Source: Chaetoceros tenuissimus
Lineage: Eukaryota > Bacillariophyta > Thalassiosirophyceae > Chaetocerotales > Chaetocerotaceae
NCBI GenBank assembly: GCA_021927905.1
Contig: BLLK01000038.1
Coordinates: 186,001-250,000 of the forward strand
Direction: 5' to 3'
Length of the DNA stretch: 64,000 bases
Each line of letters opens with the position of its first letter. The stretch's first letter is position 1. The notes beneath the pieces were generated by a model. It saw only the letters and a list, made by a program, of their open reading frames with translations. It ran no database searches and was not told the origin of the DNA. The position numbers and the translations under genes were made by a program. Shown here piece by piece: positions 31,025-41,277 of the stretch.

Positions 31025-31915
31025 ATGAGATCGAGTGAATTCATTATTTTAACAGCAGGTTTTGCATCTTCCAACGCTTTCATCGCTACACCTTCAAGTA
31101 TAATTTCAAAAAGATTTTCCTGTTTTCAACATTCAGACTTGTCTGTGGCAACTCCAGCAATTCAACAATTTGCAACTGATGAATCTTTGTCAGATGAACA
31201 GATAGACACAAATGAAAGCAACCTCAATCAAATTGACACAAATGAAAGCAACCTCGATCAAATTGACTTTGAGGATACACCTCTTATCCAAAGGGTAAAC
31301 AAAGATATTGCACATGCTCAAAAGAAACAACAGAAATACAATTCCAAGGTCAACAATTACACATCTAAAATCGCTTCTCTTGAACAACAAAAAAATGACT
31401 ATCTCGATCAAAACAATGTTCACAAAGTGTTTACAGAAAGTAAAAGAAGATCAGCTGCCAAGGCTCTCATATGGCGCATAATGGCTTGTTCCATTACATT
31501 TATGACAACCCTCAAATTCTCTCAAGACATTGGATCGGCCGCGAAAGTTGTTGGATCTACGTTTGTTCCCAAAGTATTGGCTATATTTCTTTGAGAGCGA
31601 CTCATGAATAAGAATACTTTTGGTAGAGAAGGTGGTGCAGATAGTGTCGGTAGATCTGTGGCGAAAGCAATGATTTGGCGTTTATTGGCAATTTGTAATA
31701 CGTTGACTGTTTGTTTCTTCTTCACAAAGGATTTAAGTACGGCTTCCAAAGTAGCAGGAAGTGATGCAATATTCAAGTCATTTTTAATGGTTGCATATGA
31801 GCGAGTATGGGCAAAGATTGAATGGGGAAAAGATTTCTCCATGTCAACTTCACAATGGTACGAACGTCCGTTAATAATGCAAAATGCAAATAATACTATA
31901 CCTCCGTCAAAGTAG
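31025..31915 (+). pseudogene. DUF2061 tandem-domain gene interrupted by one UGA
   Basis: The frame opens at 31025 with a leader MRSSEFIILTAGFASSNAF (A|F plastid-type), then an acidic repeat, a coiled coil (LIQRVNKDIAHAQKKQQKYN) and a first DUF2061 domain (RRSAAKALIWRIMACSITFM). A TGA at 31592-31594 stops it exactly where the neighbour at 32712-33449 has Gly (GGA): TTT CTT TGA GAG here, TTT ATG GGA GAG there. The same frame then stays open to 31915 through a second DUF2061 domain (AKAMIWRLLAICNTLTVCFF, YERVWAKIEWGK). No other lesion is seen, so the loss is recent, is a sequencing error, or the stop is read through. A truncated 189-residue one-domain protein remains possible. Confidence 0.75.
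31205..31264 (+). repeat. Two tandem 30-bp units in the DUF2061 pseudogene
   Basis: The unit encodes DTNESNL(N/D)QI and occurs twice head-to-tail with a single base change. It is absent from the neighbouring paralogue, so it arose after their duplication. Confidence 0.85.
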
Positions 31916-32236
31916 AGATGGAAAGAGGCTTTATATATTTCTTTACAATTGATTTGCATAGTAATAAAATATAAACTTTATTTTACAATTTATCTTGGGA
32001 TAGAACCATATTTGAATTATTGTAACTACTGTTTGTATGTAATGTCATCATCTTGTTTTCGAAGCAAGGTACAGTGACTACAATGTCGAAAAAAAGAAAG
32101 GGCATCACTAGTTACTATAATTTTAAATAGTTTGGAATATGTATTGGTTTCATTGATAGTAGATAGATGAAGTGGACAGTAGCATTGAAAAGAAACAATG
32201 CGAACGAAGTGTCATTGAAGAAAGCACCATCTTGAC
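31916..32236. other. Intergenic region after the DUF2061 pseudogene
   Basis: This AT-rich spacer of about 320 bp contains no convincing open frame or repeat. Confidence 0.4.
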
Positions 32237-32597
32237 ATGGACAATTCAATCGTAAGTAAAAGGCCTAAATAACGGCGTGACGATTTCTCAATCGGTAAAG
32301 ATTAAACTGCAAGGGGATACAGAAAATACTCACCCCCTTAGATATGAGCCAGTCACACCAAATGAACATAGTTACCAGTTACCCATCAAGTCTATTCAAT
32401 GGGAAAGATTAAATAGAGGGGTGGAAAAATTAGATTTTCGTGTCACTCCCCACTTGAGATCCCGATGTTCATCCAATCATTTACGAGAGCAGACAAAAGT
32501 TAAGAACAGCTGCAACGACAGGCTCTGGAGGGCCAATGATTTCAGTTCCGACGAGTTCCGCGAGGCAATGCATTTTCGTGAAGAATCTCGAATCTAA
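32237..32597 (+). CDS. Possible small two-exon gene of unknown function
   Basis: A frame open from about 32277 to the TAA at 32595-32597 encodes HPLRYEPVTPNEHSYQLPIK and later WERLNRGVEKLDFRVTPHL, a varied, protein-like composition rather than a low-complexity shadow. It has no ATG at its beginning. A short upstream exon, 32237..32255 (ATG GAC AAT TCA ATC GTA A), next to a GTAAAA donor would splice in phase to an AG near 32310, giving about 100 residues. I recognise no domain. It sits between the two DUF2061 paralogues and could be a remnant of something larger. Support is weak, and the exon structure is a proposal. Confidence 0.3.
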
Positions 32598-32711
32598 GAA
32601 TGGAAATGAAAGAGCACCTATCGGCATTACATAAATAAATAGTCCATTGATCATAACTAAGCTACAATTGGTTTATCGTTTTCATTCCAAAACATATAAT
32701 ACATCATCAAA

Positions 32712-33449
32712 ATGAATAAGTTTGCAGTTCTTGTCCTCTCTACGCTATGCATAACTTCCCATGCATTTCAAGTAGCACCTAGTTTAGTGCAACCTACTAG
32801 AAGTTTTTCTAGAAAATCACCTTTGTTCGTTGCAGCAGAAATGACAAATGGTGAAGCATCTCCTGTTGTAAAGAATATCGATAAAGATATCGCTATTGCA
32901 AGAAAGAAGCTAGAGAAATATGAAGCTAAGCTTACTGAATTCACATCCAAGATTGAAACTCTGGAACAAAAAAAGAAAAACTATCTCGAGGGAATGTCAC
33001 TTGGAAAGGTTGAACAAAATTTCAGTGAGACAACTGCTAGATCAGCTGTAAAGGCAATGATGTGGCGCGTGATTGCTGGATCTGTCACTTTCATTACTAC
33101 ATTGAAATTCTCGTCAAATATTGCATATGCTTTCAAGGTTGTAGGATCTGACTTTTTCTCCAAGGCATTCACCATGTTTATGGGAGAGCGTCTTATGAAC
33201 AAGAACTCTGCTGGGAGAAAAGGAGGTGCAGATAGCGCTGGAAGATCAGTTGCTAAGGCTCTGATCTGGCGTTTGTTTGCAATTTGCAATACTTTGACTG
33301 TTTGCTTCTTTATATCTAAGGATTTCAGTATGGCTTCCAAGGTAGCAGGAAGTGATGCTTTATTCAAGACCTTCTTGATGGTTGCATACGAGCGAGTATG
33401 GGCAAAGATTGAATGGGGTAAGGAATACCAAGTTGAATTTGCGATCTAA
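32712..33449 (+). CDS. Plastid-type protein with coiled coil and two DUF2061 domains
   Basis: This intact 245-residue paralogue of the interrupted gene at 31025 begins MNKFAVLVLSTLCITSHAF, with an A|F plastid-type cleavage site and Ser/Arg-rich transit part. A coiled coil follows (KDIAIARKKLEKYEAKLTEF, then IETLEQKKKNYLEG). Two DUF2061 repeats come next: TARSAVKAMMWRVIAGSVTF with a distal MGERLMNK, and GRSVAKALIWRLFAICNTLT with a distal YERVWAKIEWGK. DUF2061 is a small two-helix membrane domain, common in bacteria and archaea, of unknown function. The R-S-x-x-K-x-x-x-W-R entry and E-R-x-W-like exit are both visible in the second repeat. Likely location is a plastid membrane; role unknown. Confidence 0.83.
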   Translation: MNKFAVLVLSTLCITSHAFQVAPSLVQPTRSFSRKSPLFVAAEMTNGEASPVVKNIDKDIAIARKKLEKYEAKLTEFTSKIETLEQKKKNYLEGMSLGKVEQNFSETTARSAVKAMMWRVIAGSVTFITTLKFSSNIAYAFKVVGSDFFSKAFTMFMGERLMNKNSAGRKGGADSAGRSVAKALIWRLFAICNTLTVCFFISKDFSMASKVAGSDALFKTFLMVAYERVWAKIEWGKEYQVEFAI

Positions 33450-34249
33450 ACAAGGGATTTTTACAGGGAATATAGTACGAAAGCAGGAACTTGCTCTTGT
33501 CCCGCCATTATCTTTTCAATAAGATGCATTGGAGGAAGAAGTTCCAAAATATATGTATTGATACCTATCTCTGTCCTAATGTCCAAAGTAATCTAGGTGA
33601 AAAGGGTGTTCCGCAGGGTCATATAAAATATGAAAGTAAGAAGAACAATGTATTCGGTAAAACAGCAAGAGATAAAACAATATCTCAAGTGTCAAAAATT
33701 AGATAAAAACTCTAAACATCCATTGCTTCGACACCGTTTGTACTCAAAAATTTATTGACTCCATCTTTTTTTTTTAAACTTGTGATTTTAGCTCAAACCT
33801 TGGACAGTCTTCTCAAGATATCGTCAGCGATGTCTTTGAGAATCCATTGATGCAAAATGTTCAGTAGCATGCATGCATTTGCACAGAGAAGGAATGTAGC
33901 TCCGAATGACGAGGGATTTATCCCTCAAAGCCTGGTTAACGTTCAATGGTATATTACTTGACAGAACCTTTAAAAGGGAAATGGGACATTTCTTAGTACT
34001 ATGCTAACGTTTTCAAAATTATAGATGATGAGAGAAAAACTTTGACTAACGAAAAGAGAGATTTTCCAAAAGAAGAGAACTTTATATAAATTTTAATGTC
34101 AGTAGACTTTTGGTAATGAAATGCTGTTGTGTCTATCTTTCAAGTACAAGTAGCAGACTAGGATAAGAGATTCGTAGAACTCTTCTCGGCCTGGGGCTGA
34201 AATGAAGTTCTATTCATTCTCTTCAAAACTATGGATTTGATTCAGCAAT
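33450..34249. other. Intergenic region between DUF2061 and FCP genes
   Basis: The two flanking genes converge across about 800 bp. A 71-codon open frame at 33491-33706 has no recognisable features. I see no other structure. Confidence 0.45.
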
Positions 34250-34873
34250 TTAGAATACTCCCTGTCCATCTCCGAATGGGGAGATGTGTCCAGCAGCGTA
34301 CTGCTCGTACATAGTCTGTCCGGTAAGAACCTCAGCAACCATGTTACCCATGATTCCCATCATAGCAGCACGTCCGTTGTTAAGCTCAACATTAAGCTTG
34401 CGTGCCTTCTCCTCTGGGTCCTTGATGTCGGTTCCGAAGTAACCAACTCCGTAGTCTCCGTCGTACTTGGAAGCAGGCATCCATGCAAGCTCAACAAGAG
34501 CGAAGAAAGCTACGATCTGTGCAAGTCCAGCGGTTGGGATAGCACGGATTCCGTCAATTCCGGTTGGAACATCGGAGAACTTAAGGTTAGCAGATGGGGA
34601 AAGGTATCCATCGAAAACAATGTGGTTGTTGTGTACGATGGTTCCTACAACAGCAGCCATAGCAACACGTCCGTGCTTTCTCTCAACAGCACGACGACGC
34701 TCGAAAGCCTCTGGCTCAGACTCAAGCCATCCAAGTGGATCGTAAACTCCAAGTGGCTCAGTTACTCCAAGCTCGATCTCGGAAACCTTAAGGGAGGTGG
34801 AAGCCTTGGTGGAAGGAGCTGGTGCGAAAGCAGCAGCGGAAGCACAGAGGAGAGCAGCGATAGCGAGTTTCAT
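34250..34873 (-). CDS. Fucoxanthin chlorophyll a/c-binding antenna protein (Lhcf type)
   Basis: This intronless gene encodes 207 residues. The leader MKLAIAALLCASAAAFAPAP is the classic diatom signal peptide plus ASAFAP plastid motif. The mature protein has the LHC fold: helix 1 with ERKHGRVAMAA (chlorophyll-ligating Glu/His and Arg), a middle helix (GLAQIVAFFALVELAWMPAS), and helix 3 with ELNNGRAAMMGIMG (Glu, Asn ligands). The YLSPSANLKFSDVPTGI loop is typical of Lhcf (major FCP) rather than Lhcr or Lhcx. It harvests blue-green light in the thylakoid and passes energy to the photosystems. Codon use is strikingly biased (mostly C-ending or preferred codons) against neighbouring genes, as expected for very high expression; this also creates long antisense frames that are not genes. 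Confidence 0.97.
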   Translation of the reverse strand: MKLAIAALLCASAAAFAPAPSTKASTSLKVSEIELGVTEPLGVYDPLGWLESEPEAFERRRAVERKHGRVAMAAVVGTIVHNNHIVFDGYLSPSANLKFSDVPTGIDGIRAIPTAGLAQIVAFFALVELAWMPASKYDGDYGVGYFGTDIKDPEEKARKLNVELNNGRAAMMGIMGNMVAEVLTGQTMYEQYAAGHISPFGDGQGVF

Positions 34874-35737
34874 TTTGTTCTTTTCTGAAAAAGGAAAAAG
34901 CCAATCTGTGAGAATTCTGTTTCACATAAAATTTCAACAATACACGCTAAGATCACATCTGCAAATCCTCTCAACTGTGCCTACATTGTAGACAGACTGA
35001 AATAACATTCATGACATTGCTTTCATCCATTCTAACTTCATTACATACAATCTTCCTTGTTCGTACCTTTAGGATATTGTGATTGCAGAGTGAAGTCATC
35101 AAGATTTTTCTCAACGCAAAGCGATGATGAAAAAGGATTTGTTCAACACTTGTTCAACTTGAATACTCTTCTGTTGGGTTGGGGGATTAGATATTGCTCT
35201 TACTGAACTAATTGAAGTACTTATTTCGAGGAGCATTATTATTCATCATCTTTACTTTGTCTACATCTTCGCCTTTATATGCTCATAATTATTTTTTATA
35301 AGCTAACTCAAGTTATTTTTGAAACGTAATAGAGTGAAAATCAATCGTGCTACAAACAATTCTGTCCCCTAAAATGATTCTTTAGCAACGATAGTTTTTT
35401 ATGAAAATACTTTGCTCTCAAAGGGACACTGAGTGGTTGCAACCTAAATATTACATATGAATACCTTCTTCTTCATGAAAATTATGCATGATATCTTTCT
35501 TCATTCATAATTACTCTCCAATATTCAAACATAGGATGACCTGAACCTCTCCTTTGATATGAATATGAACCAATGACGTACAAATAATTTCACGGAGAGG
35601 GGTAGGGCCCGGTGATATGTAGGTTGGTAGGATAGATACTTCGAACTTTCTTGGATTTTCATCTCCTTTTCCAAAAAACAATCAACATTTTCAATTCACT
35701 TTTTACATGAACAAACATTCTTCCAGTGACCTATTAA
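34874..35737. other. Divergent promoter region (FCP / PRPF6)
   Basis: These 864 bp serve a highly expressed light-harvesting gene on one side and PRPF6 on the other. A TGACGT hexamer occurs near 35575 and the region is AT-rich throughout. I find no additional coding sequence. Confidence 0.45.
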
Positions 35738-38623
35738 ATGGCGTTTAGAAATAAGCAAGCACCGAAGGGATATGTTCCTGGTTTAGGAAGAGGTGCGGCT
35801 GGATTTACAACGAGATCAGATGTAGGTCCAGCAGCTATGGCTGCTCCTGCTGATGGCGGTGGTGGCTCTCGAGCTGCAGAACAGCGTGCGGCAAAATTAT
35901 TAATGCAAAAGCAGCAACAGCAACAGAAGATGGCTGTCGAACCAAGTCCATTTGGACAGGCCCCAGAAGGGTATGTTCCTGGGATGGGCAGAGGGTCAAC
36001 AGGTATGGGTTTTGCAAGTGGTGGGAATAATGAAGGGCCAGTTGGTGGTGCTGCTGAAGAAAGTGCCATAAATGAAACACCTTACGATGAAGAAGATGAA
36101 GAAGCAGATCGTATATATGAAGCTATTGATGAGAGGATGAAAAAAAGAAGGAAGAAAGGAGATGATCAAGGTGACTCGACTGTAAGTAAGATAGGAAGTC
36201 AATTTCGGGACCTAAAGGAACAACTTGCAAATGTTTCCGAAAGTGAATGGGCAGCAATTCCAGATGTAGGTGATTATAGTTTGAGATACAAGCAAAAGAG
36301 AAAACAAGATACTTTTACACCGATCACTGATTCATTGCTCGAGTCGAGATCCATGACAAATGCGGATGCTACTTCTGGAAATGCAACTTTGGCTGGGACA
36401 GCACAAGTGGTAGATGAAAAGTCGTCAGGATTTAAATCCGTTGCTAATATGACCGGCTTGGCCGAAGCTCGTGGCACAGTCCTCGGGATGAGTCTTGATC
36501 GTATGGGGGATTCAGTGACAGGTCAAACTGTTGTTGATCCAAAGGGATATTTGACTAGTTTATCTAATAACAAATTGGCGACAGATGCTGAAATTGGGGA
36601 TATTAACAAAGCCCGTCTATTACTGAAATCTGTCAGAGATACAAATCCAAACCATGGTCCTGGATGGATTGCAGCAGCAAGAGTGGAAGAAGCAGCTGGT
36701 AAAACTTTGCAAGCAAGAAAACTTATTCAAGAAGGTTGTGAAGTTTGTCCAAAAAGCGAAGACGTTTGGCTCGAGGCTGCCAGATTGCACCCATCTGATG
36801 TGGCCAAAACGATTCTTGCTTCGGCAGTGAGACGAATTCCTCAATCAGTGAAAATTTTTCAAAAAGCTGCAGATCTTGAAAATAATGAAGAGTCTAAAAA
36901 GGCAGTATTGCGAAAGGGATTGGAAATGAACCCTACATCTGTAGAATTATGGAAGGCTGCAATTGAACTTGAAGATGCAGAAAATGCGAAGATTCTTTTA
37001 TCAGTTGCAGTGGAGAAGGTTCCTCAGTGTGTTGATATGTGGCTCGCTCTAGCGAGATTGGAAACCTATGATAATGCTCGAAAGGTTCTCAACCAAGCAA
37101 GGAGGGCATTGCCAACGGAAAGATCGATTTGGCTCGCAGCAGCTAAGCTTGAAGAATCACAGAATCATGATGAAATGGTTGAAAAGATTGTTCAAAAAGC
37201 TGTCAGTTCTCTTGCAAAACATGATGCTATTGTAACGAGGTCGCAGTGGTTGAATGAAGCAGAAATGGCAGAAGCTTCTAGTGCACCAACAACAAGTGCT
37301 GCTATTATCAAATTTACAATTGGTCTAGGGGTTGATGTTGAAGATAGACAAAGGACGTGGGCTGATGACGCCAATGGTACATTGTCAAGAGGAGCGGTTT
37401 CAACAGCTAGAGCTATCCTGGCACATAGTCTGTCTGTATTCCCATCTAAGCGATCATTGTGGATGCAGGCTGTTGAACTTGAACGTAAACACGGTGATGC
37501 GACTTCATTGGACGACGTACTTGCTGCTGCATGTGAACGATTACCCAAGCAAGAAATCTTTTGGCTTGTTAGAGCAAAAGAGAAATGGACACTTGGCGAT
37601 GTTGAGAAAGCTCGTGAGATTCTTACTGAAGCATTTGCAGCTAATCCAAACTCCGAACCAATTTGGTTGGCAGCTGCAAAGCTAGAATGGGAAACTGGAG
37701 AGATTGATAGGGCTAGAGTACTACTTCAAAGAGCTAGGGAGAGAGCTTCGTCGGATAGAGTTTACATGAAATCAGCTCTACTCGAAAGGGAGAGTGGTAA
37801 GCTTGATGACGCTTTAAACCTTGTAGAAGAAGGAATTGAAAAATACCCCAAGTTTGCAAAGTTGTACATGATTGGTGGACAAATCTGTTCACAGGAGTTA
37901 AAACCAACCCTTGAAAATATCGATCGAGCTAGATCTTTTTACAAAAAGGGATTGACAAGTTGCCCCAATAGTATTGTACTGTGGATATTATCAAGTCAAC
38001 TTGAGGAGAAAGCACCCGTTCTTCTGAATGGAAACACCACTGCTAACCAAGGGATTGGATTCACCAAAGCTAGAAGTTTATTGGAATTAGCTAGATTGAA
38101 GAATGCAAAGAGTCCTGAATTGTGGGTAGAGGCAATAAGACTTGAGCGACGAGCTGGAAATGAAAAATTAGCGATTACTCTCATGGCAAGGGCATTACAG
38201 GAGTGTCCAAAGTCAGGATTGCTTTTAGCTGAAAACATTACCACCTCCCCAAGACCTGAACAAAAGTCAAAGAGTGCCGATGCAATCAAAAAGAATCCTG
38301 ACGATCCTCTCGTTATCACAGCTGTAGCATCACTGTTTGCATCTGAACGAAAACAAGAAAAGGCAAGAAAGTGGTTTGAAAGAGCTGTTGTCCTTAACCC
38401 AGATCTTGGAGACTCTTGGGCCAAGTATTACGCCTTTGAATGCGCTGTTGGAGATGAAACCAAGAAAAAAAGCATCAAGGATCGCTGCATCAAAGCTGAT
38501 CCAAAACATGGGGAAATATGGTGTTCTATAATGAAAGATGTCAAGAATACAAAAGTATCCACAGGAGAGGGTCTCGAAATGGCAAGCCAACACATAATAA
38601 AAATGAAGGAAGCGAATTTATAG
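35738..38623 (+). CDS. PRPF6: U5 snRNP / tri-snRNP bridging factor PRP6
   Basis: The gene is a single exon of 961 residues, close to the family length. The N-terminal PRP1_N domain is clear: APKGYVPGLGRGAAGF, a second APEGYVPGMGRG, then YDEEDEEADRIYEAIDERM and FRDLKEQLANVSESEWAAIP. The rest is a long array of HAT/TPR-type repeats with recurring W-x-x-A-A-x-L-E patterns (for example SIWLAAAKLEESQNHDEM and PIWLAAAKLEWETGEIDRAR). PRP6 bridges U5 to U4/U6 in the tri-snRNP and is essential for pre-mRNA splicing. The two GYVPG(L/M)GRG motifs are normal for the family, though the linker between them is unusually Gly/Gln-rich. It is convergent with NSA2, with about 60 bp between stops. Confidence 0.96.
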   Translation: MAFRNKQAPKGYVPGLGRGAAGFTTRSDVGPAAMAAPADGGGGSRAAEQRAAKLLMQKQQQQQKMAVEPSPFGQAPEGYVPGMGRGSTGMGFASGGNNEGPVGGAAEESAINETPYDEEDEEADRIYEAIDERMKKRRKKGDDQGDSTVSKIGSQFRDLKEQLANVSESEWAAIPDVGDYSLRYKQKRKQDTFTPITDSLLESRSMTNADATSGNATLAGTAQVVDEKSSGFKSVANMTGLAEARGTVLGMSLDRMGDSVTGQTVVDPKGYLTSLSNNKLATDAEIGDINKARLLLKSVRDTNPNHGPGWIAAARVEEAAGKTLQARKLIQEGCEVCPKSEDVWLEAARLHPSDVAKTILASAVRRIPQSVKIFQKAADLENNEESKKAVLRKGLEMNPTSVELWKAAIELEDAENAKILLSVAVEKVPQCVDMWLALARLETYDNARKVLNQARRALPTERSIWLAAAKLEESQNHDEMVEKIVQKAVSSLAKHDAIVTRSQWLNEAEMAEASSAPTTSAAIIKFTIGLGVDVEDRQRTWADDANGTLSRGAVSTARAILAHSLSVFPSKRSLWMQAVELERKHGDATSLDDVLAAACERLPKQEIFWLVRAKEKWTLGDVEKAREILTEAFAANPNSEPIWLAAAKLEWETGEIDRARVLLQRARERASSDRVYMKSALLERESGKLDDALNLVEEGIEKYPKFAKLYMIGGQICSQELKPTLENIDRARSFYKKGLTSCPNSIVLWILSSQLEEKAPVLLNGNTTANQGIGFTKARSLLELARLKNAKSPELWVEAIRLERRAGNEKLAITLMARALQECPKSGLLLAENITTSPRPEQKSKSADAIKKNPDDPLVITAVASLFASERKQEKARKWFERAVVLNPDLGDSWAKYYAFECAVGDETKKKSIKDRCIKADPKHGEIWCSIMKDVKNTKVSTGEGLEMASQHIIKMKEANL

Positions 38624-38685
38624 TTAAAATTACTTAAATTTGATTTCAAGTATCATAAAAATATTTGCTCTATTTTACACATTCT

Positions 38686-39468
38686 TTAGACAAGGAGTAC
38701 AGCATTGACGCATCCATCAAGCTCAGGGTTATTTGTCACCTGTGCCATTTTACCCCAAGCAACTTTACCTGATGTAGTGACAAGTCCTAAATCACTCACG
38801 TTTACTTCAATGATGGTTCCCTTAGTCATTACTCCCAAGTTTGTATAGAGATTACTACTTGGGTTCTTTTTCACACTGAGGATATCAAGTTGGAAACTAG
38901 TCTTGAGTTCAGGATGGGTAACATTTGCCTTCTTCATACGAAGACCAGTAGGTCTGATGAAGCGCTCGAACTTTGGCGCTTTACGGGTGAAATTGTCTCC
39001 TACAAATGTACATTTGGTAACAACTCTCTTCCACGCCTTATTTCTCTTGCTTCCTGTTCTCATAACCTTGAACATTTCATCATCAGCTACTGGCTTAACT
39101 TTAGGAATTGGTACTTCCCATTTTCCAGCCTTTTCTTTCCTCTTTTGCTTTACAGTATTACTCAATACCTTTGCTCTACTAACTCCTTCACGATCAAGCA
39201 AGTAAGCAGGTACAGCACCATCTGCTACTGCCTCGTCATTAGCATGTTTATTGTTTCTTTGATTATGTTGAGCAATAGTTTTGCGCATAGCTGCCTTCTC
39301 TTTGAATCTCTTTTCATTGTAAAGCTTTGCTCGAAGACCATGTACCTTTTGTGCAAATTCAGAACGCTTATGCACAAGACGAGCTTCACGTTTTCTTGTC
39401 CTTTCTTCATGGTCTAATCGGCGACCATGAAGCTTCATGTGACGTTCCATATGTTCGTGCTGAGGCAT
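38686..39468 (-). CDS. NSA2: 60S ribosome assembly factor NSA2
   Basis: This single exon encodes 260 residues, the same length as the yeast and human proteins. Family signatures run the whole way: [20 protein letters not shown] at the start, [80 protein letters not shown], and [20 protein letters not shown] at the end. NSA2 is a nucleolar factor related to ribosomal protein eS8, required for 27S pre-rRNA processing in pre-60S particles. No truncation or unusual residue was seen. It is head-to-head with the alpha/beta hydrolase and tail-to-tail with PRPF6. Confidence 0.98.
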   Translation of the reverse strand: MPQHEHMERHMKLHGRRLDHEERTRKREARLVHKRSEFAQKVHGLRAKLYNEKRFKEKAAMRKTIAQHNQRNNKHANDEAVADGAVPAYLLDREGVSRAKVLSNTVKQKRKEKAGKWEVPIPKVKPVADDEMFKVMRTGSKRNKAWKRVVTKCTFVGDNFTRKAPKFERFIRPTGLRMKKANVTHPELKTSFQLDILSVKKNPSSNLYTNLGVMTKGTIIEVNVSDLGLVTTSGKVAWGKMAQVTNNPELDGCVNAVLLV

Positions 39469-39838
39469 GGTTAATTATGTTGTCCAAGTAAAAAGATACA
39501 GATATATTGTGGGATGACTGCTGACGATACAATGTTATGGTACTGGCTCTAATTACAAAATGCAATAGATGAAGTAAGATGAAGAAAATCCTGCTTCCTG
39601 CTTGGCCTCTCCTGTTTCCCAAACAAAGTATTGTGACCAGTTTAAAGTTTCATTGGCTCCGAAGGCTCTGAGCTTCCAAATAATCCCTATCTGTTTGGTG
39701 CCGATTAATTGTTTGTATTATGCTTTGGCTGCTTTCTCTCCCCCTCCCCTTGCTCGCTGTCTCATTTTTCCTCACTGTTTCAATAAGTTACATTACATAC
39801 CTACGAGTAATACTCATTCACTATTACAAAGTAAAAAC
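39469..39838. other. Divergent region (NSA2 / hydrolase)
   Basis: A frame continuous with the hydrolase gene runs back to 39602, but its composition is leader-like and low quality, so I treat it as a 5' UTR. No strong motif was seen. Confidence 0.4.
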
Positions 39839-41200
39839 ATGTCTGAACAACCTCTAGTAACTCCTCAATCGCTCGCTTTATCACTTTCAGCTCCAAGATT
39901 TCCTCCCCTCAACACAGTTCATAGAAATGTCTTCAAAGGGCTTCATCCTCGAGGTGCAGAGGTCACTCATCATCATGGTGAAGAAAAGACTCATGACAAG
40001 AAAGCTCTTTCTGCAAAGGTTCATACACATCATGGAGTACACGAAAGAATCTGTAAAATATTGGAGAACGCTCACAACAAGATCAAGTCAGTTCATCCAC
40101 ATTTAGGACCAGACTCTGGAGATCAATTTACAAGAAGTTTAGGTCATCATTTACCTTTATCCATACAGCATAGGATGCGCGATGATGGATCTTTTCGTAC
40201 AATTTCTGATAGAGCTGTTACTCTTTCTGTACCAACGTTGGCAATAGTCAATCATGACGCTGCTAAAAGATTTCTTCAATTGACACAAGAAAAAAGTGTG
40301 GTGAAATATGGAAAGCAAAAGATGCAATTTGTAGATTTATTTCTTCCCAAAGGAAGTCGAAAGGGTTTTGTGTTCTTTGTACATGGTGGGGCTTGGGGAA
40401 GTGGAATGCCATGGATGTATCGATTATGTGCTACTCCATTTTTAGAAGCTGGTATGGTAGTTGCAATTGTTGGTTATAGAACGTATCCTGATGGGAACGT
40501 ACAAGATCAAGTTGATGATCTTGAGAGTGCCGCGAAAGTCATTGCTACCAAATATCCTCATCTCGTAAAGCGTCCTAGTGATGTTCCAATCAATGAATGG
40601 ATGGGATTAACTCTGATGGGGCACTCAAGTGGTGCACATATTTCTGCGTTAATGGCTGTGGAACGAATAGAAAGGTGCATTCAGCAGAAGCGCGATTGTT
40701 TAGAAAGTGATACTTTGCAATTTGATAATCTTGTTGGATTGTCAGGGGTTTATTCAATTTCTCATCATTTTGATTTTGAAGCAATGCGAGGTGTTGAACA
40801 ACTTTCACCTATGATGCCTTGCTGCGGATATACAAGAGATTCATTTGATCACTTCTCTCCTGCTATCCGTTTGCAAAGTCTATTGTCACGAGATTTTACT
40901 TTGGAGTGTGGCAAGAATGTTCGTGTAGACGAACTTGTTCATAGATTGATACCAGATATGTTACTTATTCATGGTGTTGAAGATTCTACCGTTCCTTTCA
41001 CATCAACAAGTGAAGCAGCTAGAATATTTAGAAGTTGTGGAGTAAGAAGTTGTAAGGAAAGATATCAGATATGTGGACATCCAGATGTAGTGATGCAACT
41101 TATGTTAGGTGGATTAACTCGCAAGATAGTTATGGATTGGATTCAAAATACTGACAATTTAGGAATTGTAACATTTGACTCAAATGCTAGTAAGTTATAA
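39839..41200 (+). CDS. Alpha/beta hydrolase (esterase, prenylcysteine methylesterase/formamidase-like)
   Basis: The ATG at 39839 gives 453 residues. After a His-rich, probably disordered N-terminus of about 160 residues comes a hydrolase core: oxyanion-hole HGGAWGSGMPW, nucleophile elbow GHSSGAH (Ser), acid loop LLIHGVEDSTVPF (Asp) and a late His in CGHPDVVMQ. The HGGAW plus GHSSGAH combination places it in the esterase/lipase group that includes kynurenine formamidase and plant isoprenylcysteine methylesterase; LVGLSGVYSISHHFDFE is also typical there. It probably hydrolyses a small ester or amide; the substrate cannot be told from sequence. No signal peptide is visible at this start. Extending upstream to 39602 would add a poorly conserved-looking hydrophobic stretch. 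Confidence 0.85.
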   Translation: MSEQPLVTPQSLALSLSAPRFPPLNTVHRNVFKGLHPRGAEVTHHHGEEKTHDKKALSAKVHTHHGVHERICKILENAHNKIKSVHPHLGPDSGDQFTRSLGHHLPLSIQHRMRDDGSFRTISDRAVTLSVPTLAIVNHDAAKRFLQLTQEKSVVKYGKQKMQFVDLFLPKGSRKGFVFFVHGGAWGSGMPWMYRLCATPFLEAGMVVAIVGYRTYPDGNVQDQVDDLESAAKVIATKYPHLVKRPSDVPINEWMGLTLMGHSSGAHISALMAVERIERCIQQKRDCLESDTLQFDNLVGLSGVYSISHHFDFEAMRGVEQLSPMMPCCGYTRDSFDHFSPAIRLQSLLSRDFTLECGKNVRVDELVHRLIPDMLLIHGVEDSTVPFTSTSEAARIFRSCGVRSCKERYQICGHPDVVMQLMLGGLTRKIVMDWIQNTDNLGIVTFDSNASKL

Positions 41201-41277
41201 ATGTAAAAATGAAACATTAAGTTTACGTATTTGTATGTAGGTTTGTAGTATATTATTTACAATACAAACAATTTGAT

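Noticed and set aside
31592-31594. UGA as selenocysteine
   Set aside because: The intact paralogue has Gly, not Cys, at this position, and I saw no obvious SECIS-like element downstream; a nonsense change is simpler.
34286-34888. 200-codon Ser-rich frame opposite the FCP gene
   Set aside because: It is antisense to a strongly codon-biased light-harvesting gene; the bias removes stops on the other strand. The peptide has no protein-like pattern.
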